A DNA stretch of 64,000 nt from Halisarca cf. caerulea (Eukaryota; Porifera; Demospongiae; Chondrillida; Halisarcidae). The notes under the pieces are model-generated. The model had not been told where the DNA came from and did not search any database. It saw only the letters and a program-made list of their open reading frames with translations. Location: positions 757,701-821,700 of the forward strand of contig CAUJGJ010000129.1 of assembly GCA_963170055.1 (NCBI GenBank), given 5' to 3'. Below are positions 1 through 9,960 of the stretch, piece after piece (within the stretch, counting starts at the first letter, position 1; each line of letters starts with the position of its first letter). The position numbers and the translations under genes were made by a program.

Positions 1-900
1 TGCTAAGAAGAAAAAGATGCTTTGTGTTGACCCTTTTTAACTGGGACTGTCAATTTTTGTAAAGAAATAACACCTACAAGTGTCTTGCCAAAACCATGCT
101 GAACAGCCATTTTGTTTATATCAGCTCCACATATCGAGTACTATTAACTCCATGGTATTGGGTTGTTACGTCTTACCAAGTATGGAGAACACTGTATGAT
201 AAGTGGTTTATTCTAGCTACATGGTGCTCACTGCATGCAAGCAGGCATAGTCACTGAGAAAAATCACAGGGAAAAACAGCACATGTTTTGTTGTCATACG
301 TAGCTCTGCTAGCAATAGTTAATCACGTCTTATCACTTTTACCTATTTTTGTACTTGTACTTTTTCTACTTCAGAGTCACAAGAAAAGAAATGACTTTGT
401 CTCGTATGCATCTGTGGTGTATTTCTATTTTCCACTGTAGATTTAGTTTTTCCAACTACTGTATAACGGTGCATGTGCATAGTGCTTGTGTATGCTTATA
501 TTGATGTTCTCGTATGAGGACACTATATTATCACAAAATAGATAGTTAAAGTTAATTTTGTTTCATTATGTATTTAAATTGCTAAAATTTGTCATACCAG
601 TAGAAAAGATGTTTGGGTGTGTGTGTGCTACTGATTGTTTTATTACATTGAATTAAAGCTTTGTATTTACAATTATCTTTCAATATTGTGAAGATTCAAA
701 TATTACAATGCAATGTCATAATGACATCTCTAATTTGCTCTCTACATTATTATTACTAAGGGAAAGGGTGGCCAAAGGCCACCTTCACTCCTAGTTCGGG
801 TAGCAGGTGCAACCCTTGTATCAGTGAATAGGTTAATTGTATTGAGTGATTTTGTCCATTTGAGTGTATAATTTCTATATCAAGAGTAAGCTAATACTGT
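1..900. other. Unclassified non-repetitive DNA at left edge
   Basis: No reading frame, RNA gene or repeat family is recognisable here. The stretch is AT-rich. A perfect 7-bp stem (GGTGGCC, 3-base loop, GGCCACC) lies at 767-783 and a short GT run near 618-630. It could be intergenic DNA or the untranslated part of a gene lying to the left. The 147-bp satellite begins at about 905. Confidence 0.5.
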
Positions 901-904
901 GACA

Positions 905-1196
905 GTTGTTGCATATGCATCAAAATTCAAGAACAGCATGAAATTGCAAGGATTGCGAATAACTAAAAAAAGAAGTTAGCTAATTTTTACTTTTTACACA
1001 ACATTTATTTGAGAAAGCAGTGCAGTTATGAGTTTGATGACTTTGTTAATGTTTGAAACATGACCTATAAATTCAAGAACAGCATGAAATTGCAAGAATT
1101 GCAAATTACTAAGAAATGAAATTAGCTAATTATTATTTCTTACACACAATATTTATTTGAGAAAGCAGCACAGTTATAAGTTTAATAACTTTGTTA
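905..1196 (+). repeat. 147-bp satellite, leftmost block
   Basis: Nearly two monomers of the satellite that fills the left third of the window. The diagnostic segments are a 'CAAGAACAGCATGAA' block, then 'TTGCAAGAATTGCAAATAAC', then an 'ATTTATTTGAGAAAGCA' block, then 'AGTTTAATGACTTTGTTAATG'. This block is diverged from the later ones (GAAATTGC instead of GAATTTGC). It ends at the TA where a family A element inserted. Confidence 0.85.
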
Positions 1197-2621
1197 CGCA
1201 TGTGGGACATGTCTGCGCTAATTAGGACGTGTGAAAATCTCGGCCTTTTTTACAACCTTCGTTCGCAACTTGTACGAACTTTAGAGCGTCAAACTAGGAC
1301 TTTTCTAGTAGGCAGACATTTAAACGTAACGAAATTGTCGTTTCGAATGTCTCATACGAACGCTAAAGCAGCTAAGACGGTTTTCCTAACAAAATCCTCA
1401 GGGTGCTAAATGTAGGAATGCTTTCTAAGACATTTCCCCGCACAAATCGCTATAGCGAAGTATACTTGCTAACTTTTCCATGTAGGGTATTTCGTCATTT
1501 CTCTTGAAAGCCGAGATTGGTGAAATTGGACCTAAAACGACAAGACTCAAGCGCCTATAACTCAGGACGGGAGCAAAAATTAGAGTACCCAACATCGCAT
1601 GTGGGACATGTCCAGAATTGTTATGATAGTATTCCTCACTTTGCATACCAAGGAATTTGTTAAATTCGGCGCCTATAAATTATTTGTCACGCGTTTATCT
1701 TGTAGTTTAAGTTGTTATTCGGGCGTATACGAGTGCTATGCCAATGTATAGTGACGTTTTCTGTCGTCATCAGAGAATTATCACATGCTGGCATGTGACT
1801 AAACTGAATCATCTTTAAAAGTTCAGTTTTCTTCTGGGTGCTAGATGAGGGAGCACGATTGAAGTGCTTTTGTATTGCCAACCGTAAGTAATTGATATGA
1901 TACAACTTTTCCATGTTGCAAATTTTGATCATTTGTTCCTGTCCTGAGTTATAGGCGCTAGAAGTTTGCTTTTAGAGGCCTGATTTGAGTGATCTCGGCT
2001 TTGGAGAGGAATGGCAAAATTTGTAACATGAAAAAGTTAGAGTATACTTCGCTATCTTATGTAAAAAGATGTCCTAGAAAGCGTTCCACCATGTAGCACC
2101 CCGAGCTTTTCGGTTTTTATTAGGGGTCGTGGTTGCTTGAATATAGACGCGAGACGTTCAAAGTAGTAGTCTCCAAGAAGTTTACATGTCGGCCTACTAG
2201 CAAAGCCTTTGTTTGATGTTCTAAAGCTTGCACAAGTTGAGAACAGAAGTTTTAAAAAAGACCAAATTTTTCACACCTCCTAATTAGCACGTACATGTCC
2301 CACATGCGATGGAAAAGTTGTATACCGCAAATAACTCACGGTTTGTACCATAAGACCATCACTAGCTTGTTCCCTCATTTAGCACCCAGCAGAAACTAAA
2401 AGTCTGAAGAACAGCTTAGTTTGTTCACATGCCAGCATGTGAAGTAGCACCTGTGAAGACAGAAAACGTCACTAAATGCGGATTCTGAACTCGCCCGAAT
2501 AACAGTTTGAATCACGAGATAACCGCATGACTAATATTTTATAGGCGCCGAAGTATAATATTTCATTGCTATCAAAACTTAGGCGGGCTATCATAACAAT
2601 ACTGGACATGTCCCACATGCG
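1197..2621 (-). mobile_element. MITE family A, copy 1 (outer), interrupted
   Basis: A non-autonomous element whose ends are the 18-bp inverted repeat CGCATGTGGGACATGTCC; the left end has one mismatch. The satellite sequence TTGTTAATGC is split so that TA is repeated on both sides (1195-1196 and 2622-2623), giving a 2-bp target-site duplication. Removing the inner copy at 1596-2308 and its duplicated AT leaves about 710 bp, matching the other copies. Its short reading frames are not conserved between copies, so I treat it as non-coding. The left arm of its central inverted repeat is 1471-1492; the right arm (1584-1595 plus 2311-2319) is split by the insertion. Confidence 0.85.
1596..2308 (+). 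mobile_element. MITE family A, copy 2, nested in copy 1
   Basis: A 713-bp element with both 18-bp termini; the right one carries one base change. It is inserted in the central inverted repeat of copy 1 at an AACATGG site and duplicates AT (1594-1595 and 2309-2310). The uninterrupted site is visible in copy 5 near 6579-6587. It lies in the opposite orientation to its host copy. Central inverted-repeat arms are at 1904-1927 and 2015-2038. A second palindrome (CACATGC-TG-GCATGTG) lies near 1783-1798. Confidence 0.88.
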
Positions 2622-3139
2622 TAATGCTTGAAACATGCATCTAAATATTATTCAAGAACAACATTAAATTGCAAGAATTGTAAATAATTATAAATAAGAA
2701 AAGAAATTAGCTATTTTTTATTTCTTACACAGAACAATTATTTGAGAAACCAGTACAGTTATAAGTTTATTGACTTTGTTAATGCTTGAAACATGAATCT
2801 AAATTTAACAACAGCATGAAGTTGTAAGAATTGCAAATAACTAAGAAATGAAATTAGCTAATTTTTATTTCTTACACAGAACATTCATTTTAGAAAGTGG
2901 TGCAGTTAAAAGTTTAATGACTTTGTTATGCTTGAAACATGCATCAAAATTCAAGAACAGCATAAAATTGCAAGAATTACAAATACCTAAGAAAAGAAAT
3001 TAGCAAATTTTAATTTCTTACACAGAACATATATTTGATAAAGCAGCGCAGTTGTAAGTTTAATGACTTTGTTAATGCTTGAAACATGCATCTAAATTCA
3101 TGAACAGCATACATGAATTTGCCAAAGTAGCAAGCAACT
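2622..3139 (+). repeat. 147-bp satellite
   Basis: About three and a half monomers between a family A and a family F element. Successive 'GAAACATGMATC' landmarks fall about 146 bp apart (near 2788, 2934 and 3080). Confidence 0.85.
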
Positions 3140-4618
3140 TGCAGGTGTATTATGTCCGAATCCAGCCATGAATGTAACATTGTACGGTTTCACTCAATGA
3201 ATTTCATTATCGCTCTAACTGCATGGGTTTGTCACGCGCAGATAATGAGATTTTCGTAATATCATCATGTGCAAACTGGACGTATACGCGAGAATATGAG
3301 AAAGATATTCGGACTCTTTCTTAGAACATGTGACAGCATGTGACTGCAGTCTAAAGAAGAGAGATGCTCGAGTGAAAAATTTTCTTTCAAATTAAATTGC
3401 AGTGGTAAAAATCTTGACTCGACGCATGTGGGACATGTCCAGATTTGTTGTGATAGTGCTCCTCAGTTTGCATAGGGGTGAAACGTTATCTTTCGGCGCC
3501 TATAAGTTATTAGTCACGCATTTATCCCATGATTCGAGCTGTTATTCAGGTGTATACGAAAGACGAATCCGCGTTTAGTGACGTTTTCTGTCGTCACAGT
3601 TGTTTGTCACATGATGGCTCGTGACCTAACTGGATGTTCTTCGGAATTCTAGTTTTCGGCTGGGTGCTACGCGAGGGAACAAGCTGGAGACAGTTTCTTG
3701 GTGCCAGCATCGAGCTATTTATCGAATACAACTTTTCCATGTGGGGGCAAGAGAACTTTTGTTCCTGCCCGAAGTTATAGGAGCTTAAATTTTACGTTTT
3801 GAGGGCCAATTTTGCAGATCTCGGTTTTGGAGAGGAATTGTTATAATGCCCCCGCATGGAAAAGTTAGTGAATGTGTTGCTATAGCTATTTACGTGTAAA
3901 AATAGTCTTAGACACGTTCCTCCATGTAGCACCCAAAGCGTTTCGCTTTTAAGTAGGGCTTAGAAAAACCTCACTAGCTTCTTCGTGATAACTACAGGCC
4001 TCTCAACAGGGAAATTATCGAAAAGTTTATAAGTCTACCTGCTTGTTAAGCCCTCGTTTGACGCTCTAAAGCTTCTACAAGTTGAGAACCGAAGCTATAA
4101 AAAAAACCGAATTTTTCACACCTCCGAATTAGCGTGGACATGTCCCACATGCGGAAGCAACGGCAATAGTGCCATCGGGGTTCCCATTTGTTCAAACCGC
4201 GCAAACCGTTCGAGTTATGTCCTGTGTTTTGTGGTTGGACACCTCCGAAAACGACAGAAACCCCTGGACATAACAGCCGTGCTTTGAGCTATCGGGCTCC
4301 AGGAATCTTTCAGGGCACTTATGTATCTAAGGAGTTGTTTTACCCTATTGGCGTGTTCAGAAGCTGAGATTTTTACCACCGCAATTTTGCTTTTTTGTCT
4401 TTTTCACAGTAGCCGAAGAAATTGCATGTAGTTGGACGTTTGACTTGTAGATTGTCTTAAAGAGAACACCAACATCACATCAATATGTTTGTAATGTAGA
4501 ATAGTAGGTTCATGTCAATATTGCCCATTGCAGAAAGCAAAACTGGGGGTTAATTTTAGTGCCTACGAAGCATTGGCCATTTTGTGTTATGTCCAAAATC
4601 GGACATAACTCACCTGCG
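3140..4618. mobile_element. MITE family F, foldback element, interrupted
   Basis: Ends are TGCAGGTG...TTATGTCCGA on the left and TCGGACATAAC..CACCTGCG on the right, which are inverted repeats with a few differences. Further in, the two halves are again complementary, around AATTGCAGTGGTAAAAATC (about 3395-3413) and GATTTTTACCACCGCAATT (about 4370-4388). The whole is therefore a foldback of about 750 bp once the family A insertion at 3423-4153 is removed. It sits in the 147-bp satellite. The target duplication is not clean: the left junction seems to have lost about two bases. No coding sequence is seen. Confidence 0.75.
3423..4153 (+). mobile_element. MITE family A, copy 3, nested in family F
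   Basis: A 731-bp element with two perfect 18-bp termini. The flanking dinucleotide is GA on both sides (3421-3422, 4154-4155), which shows that the target duplication is not restricted to TA. Central inverted-repeat arms lie at 3730-3749 and 3847-3866, with a loop of about 97 bases. It is colinear with the copies at 1596 and 15559. Confidence 0.9.
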
Positions 4619-5516
4619 TAGATAAGAAATTAGCTAATTTTCATATTACTCCAATTGCATTGATGTAAGAAAGCAAAGTATTTATAAGTTTAGCGACATT
4701 GTTTATGTTTGAAACATGCATCTAAATTCATTAACAGCATGAAATTGCCAAAATTGCAAATAACTTAGAAAAGAAATTAGCTGAATTTTATTTTCTACAA
4801 CTAGCATTGATTTGAGAAAGAAAAGTATTGATAAGGTTTATGACATTGTTAATGTTTAAAATATATATTGAAATTCATCAACAGTATGAATTTGCCAAAA
4901 TTGCAAATAACTTAGAACAGGAATTTGCTAATTTTCATATCACTCCAAATTGCATTAATGTAAGAAAGCAAAGTATTTATAAGTTTAACGACATTGTTAA
5001 TGTTTGAAACATGCATCTTAATATTAACAGCATGAAATTGCCAAAATTGCAAATAACTTAGAAAAGAAATTATAGCGAATTTTCATATTTCTCCAACTAA
5101 CTGCCAAAATTGCAAATAACTAAGAAAAGAAATTAGCTGAATTTTATCAAGTTTTCTACAACTAGTTAACATTGATTTAGGAAAACAAAGCATTTATAAG
5201 GTTAATGACATTGTTTATGTTTGAAGCATGCATCTAAATTCATGAACAGCATGCATGAATTTGCCAAAGTTGCAAGTAACTCAGATAAGAAATTAACTAA
5301 TTTTTATTTCTTTCCAACTAACATTGATTTGAGAAAGCAAAGTATTTATAATTTTAATGACATTGTTAATGTTTAAAACATGCATCTAAGTTTTTAAACA
5401 GCATGAAATTGCCAAAATTGCAAAAAAAACTTGATGAAAATGATTCTAATGACATTGTTAGCGTTAGTAACATATTTCTATATTTAGGAACAGCGTATAA
5501 TTGCTAAAATTACCAA
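4619..5516 (+). repeat. 147-bp satellite, diverged subtype
   Basis: About six monomers of a diverged subtype (ATGAAATTGCCAAAATTGC in place of ATGAATTTGCAAGAATTGC). Some units are shortened or rearranged, for example the partial unit around 5085-5130. The high divergence suggests that this is an older flank of the array. Confidence 0.8.
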
Positions 5517-5917
5517 TGCAGGTGATCGTTATGTGCACATTAAGCAAAATTTCAAAATGGCAGCCGCAAAGTTGGTCACAAATACACCCCCTTTTTCTTC
5601 TTTCGGAGTAGATAATGTGAAGAAACAAAGATAAATGTAAGCTGTTTGAACACTTTAAACCTCTATTTCTTCACTCTGTTGTTTTTGGAGAAATGTTACA
5701 TGAACACGTGTACATGAAACGAAAGAAACAAGCTTTCACGAGGCCCTATGTTGAAAAGTTAGTCTTACCCTTTGTTAACAAGCTTGTAAATTATTAAAGC
5801 TCCAGCGGGTGGTTTTCATCTCCGCGTTTTGAGAAGAAAACTAGTCATCCAAAATACTCTTCTTCTAGCCATAGTCCCACGGACGTCAGGTGACTGTTAC
5901 TCGTAAGCGTATAGTTA

Positions 5918-7360
5918 CGCATGTGGGACATGTCCGCACTAATTTGGAGGTGTGAAAATTTCGGTCTTTTTTATAGCTTCTGTTCTCAACTTGTAGTAGA
6001 TACAGAGAGTCAAACAAGGGATTAAGATGTAGGCAGACACGTAGACCTTCGTACGATTACCTTTTGGAAGACTTGCTTTTATCGCGAAGAAGCTACTGAG
6101 GAAAAGCGAAACACTCTAGGTGCTACCTGGCAGAACGCTTCTAGGACTATTTTTTAACATAAATCGCTATCGCATGTGGGACATGTCCGCGCTAATTAGG
6201 AGGTGTGAAAATTTCGGTCTTTTTTACAACTTCTGTTCTCGACTTGTAGAAGCTTTAGAGTATCAAGATAAGGCTGCACTAGTAGGCAGACATGTGAACT
6301 TCTCAAATGTTACCATTCCGAGCGTCTCATATGAATGGTGAAGCAGCTAGAATGGTTTTCCCGGCCCCTATTCAAGAACAAAATGCTCAGGGTGATAACT
6401 GGTGGAACGCTTTCTAAGACATTTTTTCTCATAAATCGCTCTGGCAAAGTATTTTCTAACTTTTCCATGTTGGGTATTTTGCCAATCCTCTTGAAAGCCG
6501 AGATCAGTGAAAGCAGCCCTAAAATGGCAACATTCAAGCGCCTATAACTCGGGACTGGAGCAAAAATTTCAAATACCCAACATGGAAAAGTTGTATAGCG
6601 CAAATAACTCACAGTTGGCTGTAACAAACCGACGCTAGCTTGTTCCCTCATCTATCACCCAGCAGAAAACTAAATTTCTAAAGACGATACGAAGGAGTCA
6701 CATGCCATCATGTGATAATTCTGCGATGACGACAGAAAACGTCACTATACCTTGGCTCAGCACTCGTATTCACCCGAATAACAGCCTCAACCACAAGATA
6801 AACATGTGACTAATATTTTATCGGCGCCGGATAATAACAAATTCCTCGCTATGCAAACTAAGGAATGCTATCATAACAAATCTGGACATGTCACACATGC
6901 GATAACAAAAAATTTACTAACTTTGCCATGCGGGTGAGTTGACCATTCGTTTCCAAAGCCGAGATCTGAACAATTGGTCCTCAAAAGCCAACATTTAAGC
7001 TCCTGTAACTTGGGACAGGAACGAAAGCTCTCTCACCCGCATGGAAAAGTTGTATATTTCTGATGGCTCGAAGTTGATACCAAGAAACTGTCTCCAGCTT
7101 GTTCCCTCACGTAGCACCCAGCCGAAAACTATGATTCAGAAGAACATCGAGTTAGGTCACAAGCCAGCATGTGACAGAGCAACCGTGACGACAGAAAACA
7201 TCACTAAACGCGGATTCGCCATTCGTATACACCCAAATATTAGTCCAAATCACGAGATAACTGCATGACTAATAACTTGTAAGCGCCGAAAAATTACACT
7301 TTATCGTTATGCAACCTGGGAAGCGCTATCATAACAGATCCTGGACATGTCCCACATGTG
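5918..7360 (-). mobile_element. MITE family A, copy 4 (middle layer of nest)
   Basis: Termini are CGCATGTGGGACATGTCC on the left and GGACATGTCCCACATGTG on the right, with a single C-to-T type change at the right tip. TA is duplicated at 5916-5917 and 7361-7362. Removing inner copy 5 and its AT duplication leaves about 710 bp. Central inverted-repeat arms are at 6919-6938 and 7032-7051. It is inserted in the family B element. Confidence 0.87.
6171..6901 (-). mobile_element. MITE family A, copy 5 (innermost)
   Basis: A 731-bp element inside copy 4, duplicating AT (6169-6170 and 6902-6903). The right terminus carries one change (CACACATGCG). Central inverted-repeat arms at 6458-6479 and 6571-6592 are perfectly complementary over at least 20 bp. 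Several ATG-initiated frames of 70-113 codons overlap here on both strands. They are not conserved in the other copies and are taken as chance frames. Confidence 0.88.
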
Positions 7361-7649
7361 TACGAAAGTATACGGATTTTCGTATGCAATGTCTTTGCTC
7401 GAATTCGAAGCAAAATTGGTGAAAAGGAACAAAACGTGTACAAAATTTCGAACAAAATGAAGAACTGGAGATGTTTGAGACTTACATGTGCACAAATTCA
7501 AATTGGCTTGCTAAATGATCAAAGCACATCGTGAATAGTCATGCAAACTGCACCTGATCACAGCTTGATAATGACATGCAAATTGATTACATTGAATGAA
7601 GCCACAAAAACGCCCCTCAGCTGCTCAATGTGCACATAACCTGCCTGCG

Positions 7650-7990
7650 AATACCTTTGAAAAGAAACCAGCTAATTTTTATTTTCTACAAGAAACATTG
7701 ATTTGAGAAAGCAAAGTAACTCTAATTCCAATGACATTGTTAATGTTTGACACATGCTTGTAAATTCATGAACAGCATAAAATTACTAAAATTGCAAATA
7801 ACTTAGAAAAGAAATTAGGTAATTTTCATATTTCTCCAACTAACATCAATTTGAGAAAGCAAAATATTTATAACTCTTGTGACATTGTTAATGTTTTAAA
7901 CATGCTTCTAAATTCAAGAATAGAATAAAACTGCTAAAATTTTAAACTACTTAGAAAAGAAACTAGTTAATTTTAAATTATACAAATAAC
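7650..7990 (+). repeat. 147-bp satellite, last forward block before inversion
   Basis: Just over two monomers of the diverged GAAATT/AAAATTGC subtype in forward orientation. The block stops near 7990, where the array abruptly continues in the opposite direction. Confidence 0.8.
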
Positions 7991-7994
7991 ACTG

Positions 7995-8632
7995 ATTTGA
8001 ATTTTGATGCATTCTCAAACATTAACAAAGTCATTAAACTTACAACTGTGCTGCTTTCTCAAATAAAAGTTCTGTGTAGGAAATATAAATTAGCTAATTC
8101 CTTCTCTAAGTTACTTGTAATTCTTGCAATTTCATGCTGTTCTTGAATTCTTATGTAAGTTTCAAGCATTAACAAAGTCATGAAAGTTATAACTGCGCTG
8201 CTTTCTAGAAAAAACGTTCCGTGCAAGAAATAAAAATTCGCAATTTTCTTATCTAAGTTATTTGCAATTCTTGCAATTTCATGATGTTCTTGAACTTGAA
8301 TGTTCTTGAATGCTAGTTTCAAGCATTAACAAAGTCATTAAACTTATAACTGTGCTGCTTTCTCAAATAAAAGTTCTGGGTGAAAAATAATTCGCAATTT
8401 TATTTTCTAAGCAAATTGAAATTCTTGCAATTTCATGCTTTTCTTGAATTCTTATGCAAGTTTCATGCATTAACAAAGTCATTAAACTTATGACTGTGAT
8501 GCTTTCTCAAATAATAGTTCTGTGTAAAAAATAAAAATTCGCCAATTTCTTTTCTAAGTTATTTGCAATTCTTGCAATTTTATGCTGTTTTTGAATACTT
8601 ATGAAAGATTCATGCCATAACAAAGTCATTAA
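7995..8632 (-). repeat. 147-bp satellite, inverted block
   Basis: More than four monomers reading on the minus strand: on the plus strand one sees CATTAACAAAGTCATTAAAC, then GCTTTCTCAAATAA, then TTGCAATTCTTGCAATTTCA. It ends at the AA where family B copy 2 inserted. Confidence 0.88.
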
Positions 8633-9737
8633 CGCAGGGGATTTATGTGCACATTGAGGGAAATTTCAAAATGGCCGCTGCAAAAGTTGGTCACAAATAT
8701 ACCCCCTTTTTCTTCTTTCGCAGTGAATAATATGGAAAGGCGAAGGTAAAAGACTCTATTTGAACTCTTTAACTCTCTAGTTCTCCACTTTGTTAAGTTC
8801 TAAAGAGAGTATCGAAGGGGAAATTTTGAATTGATTTGAAGTATACGATTTTAACTTCACCTCAAAACGCGCAGTATTTAAAGATTCTGTGGAGACAAGC
8901 TATCTACGGCGAAGAGTTCTTTGGAACGGTAGCTAACTTTTCACTGTAGCGCCTTAAGAAATTCAACTTTGTTCCGAAGATGTGCAAGTTTTTGCGTTCC
9001 GGTGCCGGTCAGCGGCGGTCTTTTTCGCTTTTTTTCCCTCCCTTCCGCATATTACCATGTGCCCATACTGAACGGTCTGCTAACTTTAGCCATGTGCCCA
9101 TACCGGCTGGGAGCTTGGGTTGGCAAGCTGGCTTAGAATACACGTGTGTATTCATCTCTCAATTTTTATAACAGCTATATCTTAATTGTCCCTGACTCCA
9201 ACGATTCAACAGGCAACTATTATTGCTGTTCAAAGCATTTGGATAGTGCTGAACAAAGGTTAGGATAAGAATTGTCGGTTAGTTACCCCCTGCGTGGTTT
9301 TGTACGAAATAAAGCCCCAAGAATGCCCTTGAGATCACCTGTTGTAAGGTACTGATACTGATAAGGCTAGCAAACAGTCTATTTGTAAACATTTGAGTTA
9401 TTTGTATGCATAATATCAACGTACAGTTCACTCAGTTCATCAGTAATCCGTACCACCCAACAAGTGATTTCAAGGACATTCGCTACTACAAAACCACGCG
9501 CAGAGGATACCTAAACTGACAATTCACAATAAATACACAAAACCTAACCGTCGTTCAGCACTAGCAGTGGTTCGGATCCTTCTTTAGAGGAGTATTCACC
9601 AACGTGTCACAACTGGTCATCCTTTGGTCACGCAAATTGCGCATGATCTGGCTTGCAAAGGCATTACAATGTAATCACATTCCTTATTACCACAGAAATG
9701 CCCCTCTAAAGTTCAATGTGCACATAACCTACCTGCG
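8633..9737 (+). mobile_element. MITE family B, copy 2, long foldback
   Basis: A 1,105-bp element with inverted ends CGCAGG..TTATGTGCACATTG and CAATGTGCACATAACC..CCTGCG. AA is duplicated at the satellite site (8631-8632 and 9738-9739). The interior holds a long hairpin. GTGCTGAAC..GGTTAGG and CCTGCGTGGTTTTGTA (9246-9303) pair with TACAAAACCACGCGCAG and CCTAACC..GTTCAGCAC (9487-9562). Pairing continues inward around CCTTGAGATCAC and GTGATTTCAAGG. The 63-codon frame at 8980-9171 has no recognisable domain and is probably chance. Confidence 0.83.
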
Positions 9738-9960
9738 AAACATATAACTGCACCGCTTTGTCAAATAAATGTTTTGTGTATGAAATAAAAATTCGCTATT
9801 TTATTTTCTAAGTAAATTGCAATTTTTGCAATTTTATACTGTTCTTGAATTCTTATGAAAATTTCATGCATTAATAAAGTAATTAAACTTATAACTGCAG
9901 TGCTTTCTCAAATATATGTTCTGTGTATGAAATAAAAATTTATTTTATTTTCTAAGTAAT
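9738..9960 (-). repeat. 147-bp satellite, inverted block abutting the ISL2EU-type remnant
   Basis: About one and a half inverted monomers. The block breaks off after TTTTCTAAGTAATTT near 9962, where the transposon reading frame begins. The monomer resumes only at about 13119 after losing roughly 31 bp. Confidence 0.83.

Larger units (their letters stand above)
5517..7649 (+). mobile_element. MITE family B, copy 1, interrupted by two A elements
   Basis: The left end is TGCAGGTGATCGTTATGTGC and the right end is GCACATAACCTGCCTGCG, an imperfect inverted repeat. AA flanks both ends in the satellite. A CAAAATGGCAGCCGCAAAG stretch near 5554 is shared with copy 2 at 8633. Without the family A insertions at 5918-7360 it would be about 690 bp, shorter than copy 2, so it is probably internally deleted. 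Non-coding. Confidence 0.8.

Noticed and set aside
6120..6651. Overlapping reading frames of 70-113 codons on both strands
   Set aside because: They lie inside family A elements, cross element borders (6120-6341 spans an insertion junction) and are not preserved in sibling copies.
7041..8322. Frames at 7041-7268, 7307-7501 and 8059-8322
   Set aside because: They fall in family A, family B and satellite sequence. The internal repetition of the 8059-8322 frame simply reflects the satellite monomer.
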